Shown here: in pieces, positions 12,650 through 25,300 of the stretch
How the letters are laid out: each line of letters opens with the position of its first letter
Position numbering within the stretch: the stretch's first letter is position 1
DNA from: Bicyclus anynana
Lineage: Eukaryota > Arthropoda > Insecta > Lepidoptera > Nymphalidae
Reading direction: 5' to 3'
Assembly: GCF_947172395.1 (NCBI RefSeq)
Contig: NC_069110.1
Span: forward strand, 8,252,127-8,316,126
Length of the DNA stretch: 64,000 nt
Translations under genes and position numbers: made by a program
Notes under the pieces: generated by a model
What the model was told of the DNA's origin: nothing
Seen by the model: only the letters and a program-made list of their open reading frames with translations
The model's database searches: none

Positions 12650-15210
12650 GAGGTATTCTCAACGAGTATGGAACACAAACTGAACTCGTAGAGACCGTCC
12701 GAGTCTGAATCTGTCTGAATAAAAAATAAAATAAATAAAACCGGTATATCTGTAAAAAATCAATCGATTGCCGATAGTATGTACCAATTAAAACTGATAC
12801 TATTTTTAGAGAGCATAGTTGAGATTTCAGAACACATTTTTTAATTTTTTTTTTCACCAAAAATTTTTTTTTTATCAATTCAATTACACCCATAAATTAT
12901 GTAAAACGAAAAAGTTATAAGTAATTGTATGCTACTATTGAAGTTATATTACACATTGAGTAACTGTTATGTAGTTCCATTAAGGAAATTTTCTCCACGA
13001 ACGAGACACAATGCTTGAAAACACAATCGTGACGCGGGAAACGTTGGTAGAAAGTAAACTGCAATAGTGAAGGGTAAAAGTAGGTATACAAAAAGAGCGC
13101 TCGTTATTTTTTAGTGACAGACAACTTGCCTGCAGGCTATAGACGCTGCAATCTTAAAGACACTTGAGGCACGGCGTTTTGATGAGACAAAACAGAGATT
13201 CTAACATACCGCCAAGAATACAAATGTAAAAATCTTAACAAAGTACGTCGGTAGGTGTTTTTTATGCAGCGAAGGGCAAGTTTGCTCTACACGGTGTTAA
13301 CGTAAATAGCAACGCATGTTTTTAATGACCTATATGTCTTTTTCTTTTTCTATTATAGTCAGATATTGTTATTATACAACAATTCTATCATACCAAAAAC
13401 CAGACAAAAGTAGTCATGCAATGCTTTTGCAATAGGGTAGTTGAAATTAATTAAATCAAATTTAATATAAACAATATTAATTTTATATACTATATGGAAA
13501 AAGGGTCCGAAATATATCGATATCAATTAATAAGAGTTAACGATTTCATAGAAAACTTAATTTAAAAATAATGTATTTATAAAAAAAATCCAAAATTCAA
13601 AAACGCTGTCGTCCATTTTGTGACGTCACGATATTACTTGAAGGAATAAACGTCAAACTCATAAAATATTATTAAGTAATAATTTTGTCAAACACTCCGT
13701 TTAATTAAGTTTTAGTGTTGCCATGACTTCATGAAACAGTTCCAATATAGACCGTCATGGCGTACATCGTTTTAGTTCGAAATTTTAAAAAAAAATGTAT
13801 GTATTCATGTCTCAAATAATATATTTATTTTTCAATCAAGTAGAACGCATATGAACAAGCTATGACCCTTTTTAAAAAGTGTTAACTAGCATATTAAGTT
13901 ATGGTAACTACAAAATGGCAACAAATGGCTTTTGTTTTCGCCAATAATTTTATTTGTTTTTTTAATTAAAGGAATATGTATAAGAACTCTGTTCAAAAAT
14001 GTTGATCTGATATTAAAACTACATTATGTAAATTGCAAAGAAAATATAGATTAGGAAAACGATATAATATATTGTAACAAACCAGTAATACAAATTATAA
14101 ATAGGAATCCATTTGTTATGTTAAGGTAAAATTACTATTCTTATTACCTCAATAATTATAAAACATATAAAAATAAAAAAATGACTAGGGAATAAAAAGC
14201 AAGGAAAGTTTATATATAACAAGGAAGGGACGGAGATCATCAAGTATATAGATAAAAGCTGCGATTTACGACTTTTTAAATTGGACAAAATAGTTTGGTT
14301 TAAAAAGTAACCTTTTTGGTTATAATTAAAAAAACTTCCGAATAAATTGTCCTTCGTTGCTTAAAGTAAGTAAGAATACTAAAAATTATTAATTGAAATC
14401 AATTCTTTGTGGTTTTCGTTTTGTAATTAAATGTTCATATTATTATTAAAATAATATTATTAATTAATTATCAAACTATACAATAGCATTATTGATGTAT
14501 AATTGGACGTGAAAAAGTTATACTTCAATATATAAATTAAACGAAAATATACAATTACACAACACATACTCGTATATATGCATATGTATGTGTAATATTA
14601 TCAATGTGAGTATTTATTGTGAGGACAAAAGTTCATGAGACTTTTGAATATAAATTTTTATTATTAATATATGAAGAAATTATCAAACATTTTTAGAGTT
14701 TACTCCTTAAGAATCGATTTTTCATAATATATATCCCCCGGTATGAAAAGAATACGTTTTTGTGCGCAACCTATATTGCGCACCTTTCACCGTGCGCTGC
14801 CGCGCACCTTTCATACATAGTGTATGCTACGGGGTAACATATACCTTTTCAGACAGTCGATCTGGAAGATCTGAAACTCCATTCGTGCATCGGAATGGAC
14901 ACACACTTTTTCTTTATAAAATAGATATTTGTCGGTTAAATAACACCGCCATGCAATTATTTGAATAAGAAGCATTTTAAATCCTTATGATATGTCGATA
15001 TACATTAGCGCTACTCCGCTCATATCATAATACATGTATCTATTCTCTTTTATTTACTTCCTAAAAAAATATATCATTTATCTTCTTATCAAACAACCAT
15101 TTTAGCAGCATTACGAAGATTAATACTTAATATAAAATAATACTTAACCAACAACCGTGAATAAAGCAACAATGAAGAGTATTACTAAATACAACAACAA
15201 GAAAACATAT
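12650..15210. other. Gene-free stretch with one dispersed repeat
   Basis: No gene recognised. The 13425-13695 segment is a diverged direct copy of 16955-17222: both run through 'aaatttaatataaacaatat', 'gggtccgaaatatatcgata' and 'gtccattttgtga'. The remainder shows nothing I can name. Confidence 0.45.
13425..13695 (+). repeat. Dispersed repeat, copy 1 of 2
   Basis: Diverged direct repeat of 16955-17222. Shared landmarks are an 'agggtagttga'-like start, 'gggtccgaaatatatcgata', 'gtccattttgtga' and 'aaacgtcaaac'. Confidence 0.7.
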
Positions 15211-15216
15211 GACACA

Positions 15217-15290
15217 TCATTATCAACCTATATTCGGCTCACTGTTGAGCACGAGTCTCCTCTCGGAATGAGGGGCGTTAGGCTCTATGA
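15217..15290 (-). mobile_element. SINE fragment (tail part)
   Basis: 'tatcaacctatattcggctc...gagtctcctctcggaatgag' matches the tail half of the main SINE family of this window, on the minus strand. Confidence 0.75.
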
Positions 15291-15294
15291 CTTA

Positions 15295-16390
15295 CATGAC
15301 ACATTAACTGATAAATAATAATAGCTAAAGGTAAAGAGGAATTCACGGTATACCGCCTACAGGATACGATCGGGCATATACATAATATTGTCATGTACTT
15401 TAGTATGTATGTTTGTATTAATAATAACGCTGAACTTAACTACGTTTCCATACCTATAATAATAATATTTCTATCCAAGAAACAATATATAATAGTAGAA
15501 AAGCACATTTATTATTGCCCCGTGCCATACAAAGAATAAAATTTTCAAAATTTATTTGTAATTTTACGTTTAAATATGACAAACATAGGATAATTCAATA
15601 TTTTGGCTCATCCAGTATAATACCATTCTTACTATCGCTGGTATATTATAATTACAGTGAAAAACTTAAATAATAAATGGTACACAACTAACAGATTATA
15701 AAGAGACAAGTTCAAACCTGACCAGATCTTTATATATTAAAATATCGCTAACTATACATAATATACTGATTTAGAATACGCATTTCGTTTCATTTTTCGG
15801 CTTAATATTCAAATAAACAACTATGTATACTCTTGCACACATACTTAGCTACTTAACTGCGTGCGAGTACTACAAATCCCGGCATTGATCTTGAATAAAA
15901 GGACGCACAATCATATGGAAAATTTCACTTTAAAACTGGCCATTTTTGCTTTTCCAATTTTAGAATTATTGGTGAAGAAAATTATACCTTTAAATATAGT
16001 CCAATATTCAATAAAATCCCAAATTCAGAGCAAATTCAACCTTAAGTATTGAGTTTAAGGTTGAGTTTGCAAATGTGACTACTTGAGTTGAGTGCCAAGA
16101 AGTTGTGTTTGTCACTCATTGAGTGGGGACGTTTTTTGGTCGCTGATTGTGCATCCACTTTTTAATAGGAGATCGATGCATCCCGGTGATTAAAAGAGTT
16201 AGTTTGGGTTCAGTACACTCATGTACACATAAGCATTTCCTACGACCTTTAACAATAATTGATAACATCAAAAAACTTAAGTCTACAACACTAAAATATG
16301 TAATATTTCGAGAGCGCTTATCGCTGATTATTATGAGAGAGATGTTAATCATTGTACCGCTGTGCAAGAGATCATCGAGTGTTTTGTTTT
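15295..16390. other. Intergenic sequence and probable 3' UTR of the GALNT gene
   Basis: No coding exon seen. As this lies directly downstream of the GALNT stop codon (minus strand), part of it should be 3' UTR. I could not fix a poly(A) site; an AATAAA on the minus strand occurs near 15553. Confidence 0.4.
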
Positions 16391-16394
16391 GTGT

Positions 16395-19300
16395 TTAGGA
16401 CCTGACGAAGTCCCACTGATTGGTTGGTTGGTTGTCGCAGATAACCAGAAGGATTGGCTCGTTCCGGTATGCACGGTCCACTCCTAAGCACAGACCAGCT
16501 GCTGTGGTATAAATGGGGCTGCCAGCCTGAAAAAATGGAACCCTATTAACTGGCATCATCATAACAACCCATATTCGGCTCACTGCTGACCTCGAGTCTC
16601 CTCTCAGAATGAGAAGGGTTAGGCCAATAGACAACCACGCTGGCCCAATGCGGATTGGCAGACTTTGCACACGTAGAGAATCGAGAAGAATCTCTGGTAT
16701 ACAGGTTTCCTCACGATGTTTAATTTCTTAAAATGCATACAACTGAAAAGTTGGAGGTGCGTGCTCCGGACCGGATTTGAACGCACACCCACCGGAATAG
16801 GAGGCAGAGGTCATATCCACTGGGCTATCACGGCTCAACGGATGAGTGGCATTATGGGTAGAATAAACTTCCCAGTAACTCCACTTCACATCAATCAAGA
16901 CTTCATTGTCACTTAACATCAATTGAGATCATTCGCAGTCAAGGGCATATTTGTTATTGAATAGTCAACTACCCTATAGTTGACTCATATCAAATTTAAT
17001 ATAAACAATATTAATTTCGCATAGTACATGGAATTAGGGTCCGAAATATATCGATATCTATTAATAAAAGTTAAGGATTTCTTATAAAACTTGATATTAA
17101 AATCATGTATTTTTTTAAATTTACAAACGTCAAGAACGCTGTTGTCCATTTTGTGAAGTCGCAATATTGCTTGATACACTAAACGTCAAACTAATTATTA
17201 ACTAATATGTTTGTCAAACTACTGTCTCCTTGTCCGACAAATAGTTAACGTAGTTTACTATTTATCAGACAAGGAGAAAGAAGTTTGGGCCGGTTGTGTA
17301 AACGCCGTTTAAACGAAATTCGGTGAACTCAGACCTTAAGCGAATATCTTTTGACGACAACAGCTAATCCATGTATATTCCATCCGTTTAATCTATTATA
17401 ATTAAAAATAACATACCAATCCTTTATGCTTCCATTCTTGTGTACCGCCAAGTTCGTGACATTTGCCGATAACAGGAGAAACGTTGTTTGTTGCGTCCAA
17501 ACATAAAAGTCGCCCCAGGACTAACTCATGCCGATCAGTTTCAAACCACATCTGGAATGTGGAAAACACATTTTCGTATTTCATTATGGCTATTTCGCTT
17601 TTAACCTGTCCTCAAGTAATATTTTTTTATCAAATAATTTGCCTTATTAGGGTGAAACTGGTCAAATGTAGTCTATCATCCGTCGTTTACAGTCAGTCAG
17701 TCCAAATCAAGTCAAGCTATGCCATGCTTTAGTAAGGCGAAGACAACCTTACGAAAACTTCTGATAAAGTCCACCGATGAAATCGAATTAATCACCTTAA
17801 ACACTCTTGTTCAACCTCCACTTTACCTTTACAGAACTATATTGAATACGCAAGCACACATTTCATCGTTTTCGGAGAATAAAATTGTAATTGCAAAAAG
17901 CAAATTTTTCAGCAAAAATAAAAAACCGAATTTTGGCGATTGTTGACAAAGTAATAGACTTAGATAAAAGTGAAAAAGCTCGAATGAAAGCTAATTTTTA
18001 TAGCTTTTGTTAAGCTTAATTATTGACAAAAACCTAGATATAAATTAAAAATACATAATAAATAAAGCAATAAATTAAAAAATTAAATGTTACCGAAAAT
18101 AAATCATCATTGTATTTTCAATTTCATAATGTAATGTCCATTACCATTTTATTCGCCGTAAAGTGTAACCAGAATCCAATATTGTACTCTGCACTTACCG
18201 TTTTTATCTGTAGGTTAAAAACCTATAGAATTAAAAGGGTAGTGCAAGTGACGAGAATTACACACACCGACCGGAAGATTTTGAACGAGAATAAAATGAT
18301 AACTGATTTTACCATAATCAAGTCTTAAATTTTGAGTACCAGAAGACAATTGAATGGCTAGGAAGTAGGAATACATTTTATTCTCATACCTTATGCCAGT
18401 GACTATATCTTGGAATACTATTGTAATATTTTGTGATTGCGTTGATAACTGCATTAAAATTACGAAAAATATTGAGAATGTAACACTTATATATCCCAAA
18501 AATTAAATAATACTAAAACACGAGTAATGGCAGTTACCATTTTATTCTCCGGGAACGGCGATTTATGTTTTTAGTTTTAGTTATTATACTTACTATAATT
18601 AATTTTAAATATTTTTCATTACCGTTTGTTATGGAGAGGAGTTTACAACTTTTAAAAGATGACTCTAGCTTTTAATTATTTGTTACCGACTGATGTTACC
18701 GGAATAAACTAATTTTATTTATCTTTTATTCTTTTATTTAATAAAATGCATTCTACTTTAAGCAATAAAACTCTACAATGCAGCAAATAGATGACAATAA
18801 AACGAGAGCTACATGTGATTCGTACGATTTTCCCGTCAAACTCCCTGTGGGAAATATTTTTTGTTTAGTAAAGTTGCATTCACAGAGCATAAATATCATC
18901 ATCATCATCATTATCAACCCCGAATATGGGTTGATAATGATGATGTTTTTTCTTCACCGTTTGAGATACGTGATATTTAATTTCTTAAAATGCACACAAC
19001 TGCAAAGTTGGAGGTACATGCCCGGGACCGGATTCGAAACCACGCCCTCTGGAATCTGAGGCAGAGATGTTAGCCACGTTGGGCTATCACGTCAACTATA
19101 AATGCAACAAGACAAATAATACGCATACCTGGTTTAAGGTTCTCAAGCAACTCCCAAGCACTAATCCCGCATTTTTAGTTTTAATGTCCTTAGCGCTTTG
19201 GATACACAACGACGTATTCTTCAAGCGGATTTGAAATGAGTCCGTATAGTTGCGTTTTCTGTGTCAACAAAATACAAAAGTAATTAAAACATATGATTAT

Positions 19301-22300
19301 AGTGTTTAATATTATACACATTAGGTTTGATTTAAATGCAGTAAAAGTGGATGCCTGTGGCCACAGTTTATACAGATATAAATCTATATATATAAAAGAA
19401 AGTCGTGTTTCATACAACACTTATAACTCGAGATCTGCTGAAGCGATTTTCATGGTTTTTGATTCGTTGGATTTCTCTCCGTCAAGAATAGCAGAATACA
19501 TCTTAAAATCAATGAAAACTTGAAAAATAAATTATTATGAAAGATGAATAATTTCCCATAAAAGTTGCTTTGTTTAGTACCTGTTAAACCTGTCCATCCT
19601 GTCAAATACTGTTTATGTAATGATTGACATTTATACGTGCATTCAGAAATACTGACAAAATATTAACATTTACGCGTGCGTTCAGAAATTTATTTTGTGT
19701 AAATTAAAGTTTCTATTTCCGAAAACCATTTCTAAGAATTATTCTATAGATTCAGAAGTAGGGGTATGGTAGGGGTAGGGTATGGGTAGGGTATGGGTAG
19801 AGTAGGGGTAGGGTAGAATAGGATAGGGTTGGGTAAGGGTAAAGGTAAGGTAGGGTAGGTTAGGGGTAGAGTAGGGGTAGGAGTAGGGTAGTGTAGGGTG
19901 TAGAAGTGCACATAAGTCAAAGCGAAGCTTGACCGGGTCCGCTAGTAATAAATATAACAGTGGTTTGAAGAGCTCATTTAATCTACGGAACCTTACATAC
20001 GCACTTGATCGGTCTTATTATTTCACAGCATCGGTTTACCTGGAATGCCACGGTTGCAGTTTATTCTTATCTGGATCGTTGAGAGCGGCGATTTTTTTCT
20101 TAGCGGCGGTTTCTTCCCCAGTTTCCAGTTCAGGATACACATTATCGAGATACCATTTGAACGGCCTGCAGTGGAGGGACTTCCGTAACGCCTGTCGGTC
20201 GGATATGTCACCAATGTGCACGTGTGCTGCTGACGGGTTTTGTTCTATCACTTTATTCTGAAAATCATACTAACATTATACTACTACTCCGTAAAGAGTA
20301 AGGAGTTAGAGAGGGGTAGCGATCGGTTGGCGGAAGAGACTTGCGATATAAGACGCTCGTTGTACGGCCGGCTTCAGTATGCTCGTGGTGTTCGAGCCGT
20401 CCACATTTCTTGTTGTGTAATTCTTTATGGGTTACTTGGGATAGGCGGGGAGTGACTTGAGTGAAAAAGGGTAGTGTTTGTAAACTCTCAAAGGATCCTT
20501 TAACCCTACACGCAGCATTCACAAGTCCGTGACTCCACTCAAGGTCATTCTCTGCCATATTAGGGTCTTATTTTGGTTACAGTTTGTTAATTAAGTTGTC
20601 CTGACAAATGTGAATCATAACCTTTGTTCAACATTGGTATTTGTATTTTTTAAATCCACTTTTGAAGCTCCTGCTAAAAGCATATTAGATATAGCCCACC
20701 TGCATCGGAGCAATGTTTTGGGCATAAGCTCCATATACTCTTTCCTACAAGGAGACAGCCCTGGCCTTGTAATGGGCCGTTAAAAAGGTCAATTATGAAA
20801 TAAAATATGTAAATAAGCGTTACCACATAGTCATCCATCCAAACGCGAGCCATTCGCATAGAGTTGTGGAGCATAGAGTCCTCTTTCTCGCCGTAACCGT
20901 ATGGCCTGCGTTTACGGAACACATGACCAACGCGGCTACAAGGTATCAGTTCGAGTATACCACCACACATCCAAATCTGAAACAAAACATATACAGGATG
21001 TCCCGTAATTAATGGATAAAACGCAAATGGAAGATACACCACATAATTATCTAAAACTGTAGCTGCTGTAATTAAGATTTTAAAAATGTAATTCATGTTA
21101 AACGTTACGGATTCAATTACCAATACTACTATAGTCTGTTTAGTTTGTTGGTAACACTCCCATGATTTGCAGACGACAGGGGGAAAGACTGCGCGGGTGT
21201 GAATCCTGCGTGCGCGGAAGTGACGTGCCTCAGTCGTGGGTTTTTCATTCATCGCTACACGCCCTCCGGTCCGCGCGGAACATCGGGAGTGTTACAAACG
21301 ACGTTGCCAAGCTATAGTACTATAATACTAATTTTATAAATAATGTTTAATTTGTTTTGTAGAAGCTTTGAAAGCAATAATTATTTTTCTATCATTAAGG
21401 TGAACCGATTTAAAAAAATTGTCCTGTAAAAAAAATGTATAGAACTGAGGGCCTAGTGACAGTTTGATACTGTGACGATCGCGTTAACGTAAACGCGTAT
21501 TTCTAAAGAATTGAAACAGCGCCATCTAGTGGCACTACTGCACAACTGTTTCAATTCCATATAAATTCGCGTTTAAGTTAACGCGATAGTAACAGTATGA
21601 GAATATTGAAAACTCCCACTAGGCACACAGAAATGTACTACCATTTTAAAAATATGTACAGTTATCGAAGTTTATAAATTAGTACAAAACTTGTGTCCAC
21701 TCTTTGTAGTGACAAAGTTGCTGTTAAAAATGTATGGGAGGTGCTGAATTTTCAATACAAGAGAAAAATTTTAAAGCGCACTCTTTAAATTTTTTATTCT
21801 TGCGTAAATTTACTAATGCAGTTAGAAAATGTGGTGAAACCGGTCCTTTCCAAACTACATATGCAAATCACATTACGAAATAATTTTCAACCGTCAGTCT
21901 GTATAAATATGTAAAGTTACATACACGAAATGATATCTCCAAGTTTTCGCCTCCCCACAAATTCATGCCAGAGTCATATTTTCCAATGTAATCAAAGTAT
22001 TCCCTGTAGATTGCGAACAATCCACCAGCCATAGTCGGAGACCTAATCGGTTTTACAAAGTCTTCATCGTCTGAAAAAAAAAATTAGTTAAAGAAATGAA
22101 CCGATTTTTAAAATTGTTCTACCAGTATCGTTAATTGGACTTCATTAATTGTACTTGCTCTGGCAGACAGAGAAACTGGTAAATATAAATTTATAACACA
22201 GCCAAGATCACAGCTTTATCTATGAAAAAAAAAATAAGAACGGAAGTCCAGTGCAAAGACCCCGTTTCCTATTGAGGTGATATTACATATTTACAATTCA

Positions 22301-25300
22301 TAATTAGTCAATAAAATAATTGTTATGTATCACTTATTTATCTGCAAATATTGATATAGCAAATGTTTTGACATACTCGCAAAGTGATAACCCTACAAAG
22401 CTGACATCAATCACTACTTTTATAGTAATGATTAATTAGTCTTTCACATTGAGAAGCTGCAGGCAAAAACAATAAAATAGTAATACTATTGTATTTAAAA
22501 ACATTAACAATGTTATTAATTATAATCATAATTTTATTGCATTGCAAGATGAACACGAGTTTCTCTTCAATTTATATTAAGTTACATTTATGTCAGCCAT
22601 CGGGTACAATTGGCCAGAATAATGAGAAGAATGCTTATATGCTTATATGATATGCTTGGCCAGAAGAATGCTTATATTTAATAGACTGATTCCGGAGGGT
22701 GTGGGTTCGAATCCGGACTAGAGCATGCACCTCCAATTTTTTTCAATTGTGTACATTTTAAGAAAATATATATCACGTGTCTCAAACAGTGAAGGAAAAA
22801 CGTCGCGACATACCAGAGAATTTTCTGAATTCTCTGCGTGTGTGAAGTTTCCCAATCCACATTGGACTAGCTTGGTGGACCATTGGATCACTTTAAAGGC
22901 GGTGCTAAGCCAGTGACGTATTAATTAAAGCTGTTTCTGAAAGAACCACGTGAAAGAACTGTCTTTATATCCTAAAAGTTTATAATTTAATCAGCTTTAG
23001 TTAATGCATCACTGTGTTGGTACCGCCTTCAAAGTGATCATAAGGTAGCACATACGATGTTATTTATCGCTTTTTAGTTTATTTTTGAAATTTTGAAGAT
23101 TAAAATAAACTAAAAAGATTTTGTTTTTCTGTTTTTAGTCTGCATAGCATTTAATTTTCAAAAAAATGGGACCAATCTGGAAGTATACTCTTGCAAACAA
23201 AAAAAAATATTTTTAAAATTGGTTAAGTAATGACGAAGTTATGCAGTAACAAACATAAAAAAAGTAACTAGAACCTCCTCCTTTTTCTGAAGTCGGTTAA
23301 ATATTGGTGATTGGTATTAAATATTGGTTGGATAATAATAAATCATTTAATAGACGCCGGAATCAAATACAATCTGAAAAATATGTTAAGACAAAACAAT
23401 ACATACTTTTCAAGGTTCCTTTGGGCAGGTTATCCCATTTGAAATGTAGACCCCAATTAAAACCACCTCTCACCAATGGGCTGGCAGTATAGTCAAATGT
23501 ATCAGCATTTATTACATCAATGACCGGAGTTACAGCACGTGGGGAATATTTAACACGGACACCATCTACTCCTTCAGATAATCTTGCCAAGAGTGGAGGC
23601 AACCAATCCGTGTTCACTTCTATGTGAGAATCCAGGAAAACGAGTACCTGGAAATTTATAATTATGGTAATTTTTTTACAAACAAGAGGATGTTTGTATA
23701 AGAAATACAAACCTTTAAAAAAATATAATCATCATTCACAACACACAACAATCACAGCCCATATTCGGTTCACTGTTGAGTACCAGCTTCATCTCAGCAT
23801 GAGAGGGGTTAGGCTTTAGTCCACCACACTGGTTAAATGAGGGTTGGCAGACTTCACACATGTAGAAAATTAATAAAATTAGGACCGGGGCATGCAGCCC
23901 CGGACCAGATTCGAACCTACGCCCTCCGAAATCAGAGGCAGGGGTCATATCCAATGGGCTATCATTGCTCAAAAAAAATTGTTCGTAATTAAAATACTAA
24001 ACAGTCCGAACTAGGCCTGAGCGACTAAAGTCAAAGTAAATTGACCTGTTTGACCACAGCGGAGGTCAACTCTAGATAAACATACAAATACAATGTCAAT
24101 CAATTGACAGCAAGTGCAAATTTCAGGGATGTGCAGGATATTGATCATGAGGCCATTAACAATAATACTCACTTCTCCTACACTATTTGCGGCTCCAAAC
24201 AATCTAGCACGAATTAGTCCTTCCCTCTTCTTAGTTTTCATCAGCCGTATGTTTAAACTTGCATTGGCAGGCACAGTAGTTTTTTTTTCATTGTCATCAT
24301 TTATGTAATCAGCAATTATATTATCACCATCAATATTATTCGATTCTAACATCTCTTCTTGTTTTTTCACTGAATTATTTAGCTCATTTACAGCATTTTT
24401 AACCTGCTTATGTAGATCCTCTATGTCACTATAATCATCAACAAGTATAATCTCTTTGAGATATTGAGGATTTGTACGATCTAAGATAGAATGAATTGAA
24501 CGCATCAGTGTTTCAAAATGTTCATTGTAAAAACAAATAATGATTGATGCTTTAGGTAGCTTCGGAGGATATTTCTGTGCACGACACCTGCAAAATCATT
24601 GTGATTTTATTAACATGTAATTCTATCCAGAATTTATATATCTGTTTTCAGGATATAATATATCCTGTCTACAAATATGATAAAGCTTCGAGTAGATTGG
24701 AGTCACCACAAGTACATTTTAACAGTCTGCATAGTTTGCTAGTAGAACAAATTACGTTCTTTATCTCCACAACAAAATTGGCTCAGTCGATCTTTGCATA
24801 AATAGATACAGAAAGATACTCAAAGTCAAGTGAAAAAATTGACACATAATAACAGGGGGAATTAGCTATCAGAGGCATTAAAATTTGGATGATGGCTTGG
24901 AAGGAAAATTCCCCACCACCATGGTTTGCTATATATATATATATATATATATGGTGTCATATGACTTATCATGAACATCACACACACAAAACTTGCCCAA
25001 TATCCATTACGTAATAACTGTAAACAGCTATTATATCAATTGCTTTTGTAGTGTGAACTGAAAAAGCAGACTACAAACTTTGTAAATTAAAGGACTCACA
25101 ATTTAAATCTAGTGTCAGGCAACCCTCTGAAAGTACCAATTCTTTGTGAAATCAGAGTGTTGAATGCATGCATGCTATAGCCCTGTTCACGGATCCTAAC
25201 ATCTTCAGCATTGTGAATTAGACCAAATTGACCTTCTGTAACAATATTTATATTTATTTAATCATAAGAAGTTTACCCATGATTGTGATAATCTACTATT

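Noticed and set aside
20265..20558. 97-residue minus-strand ORF beside GALNT exon 8
   Set aside because: It is intronic; the frame does not join the GALNT exons and shows no family motif.
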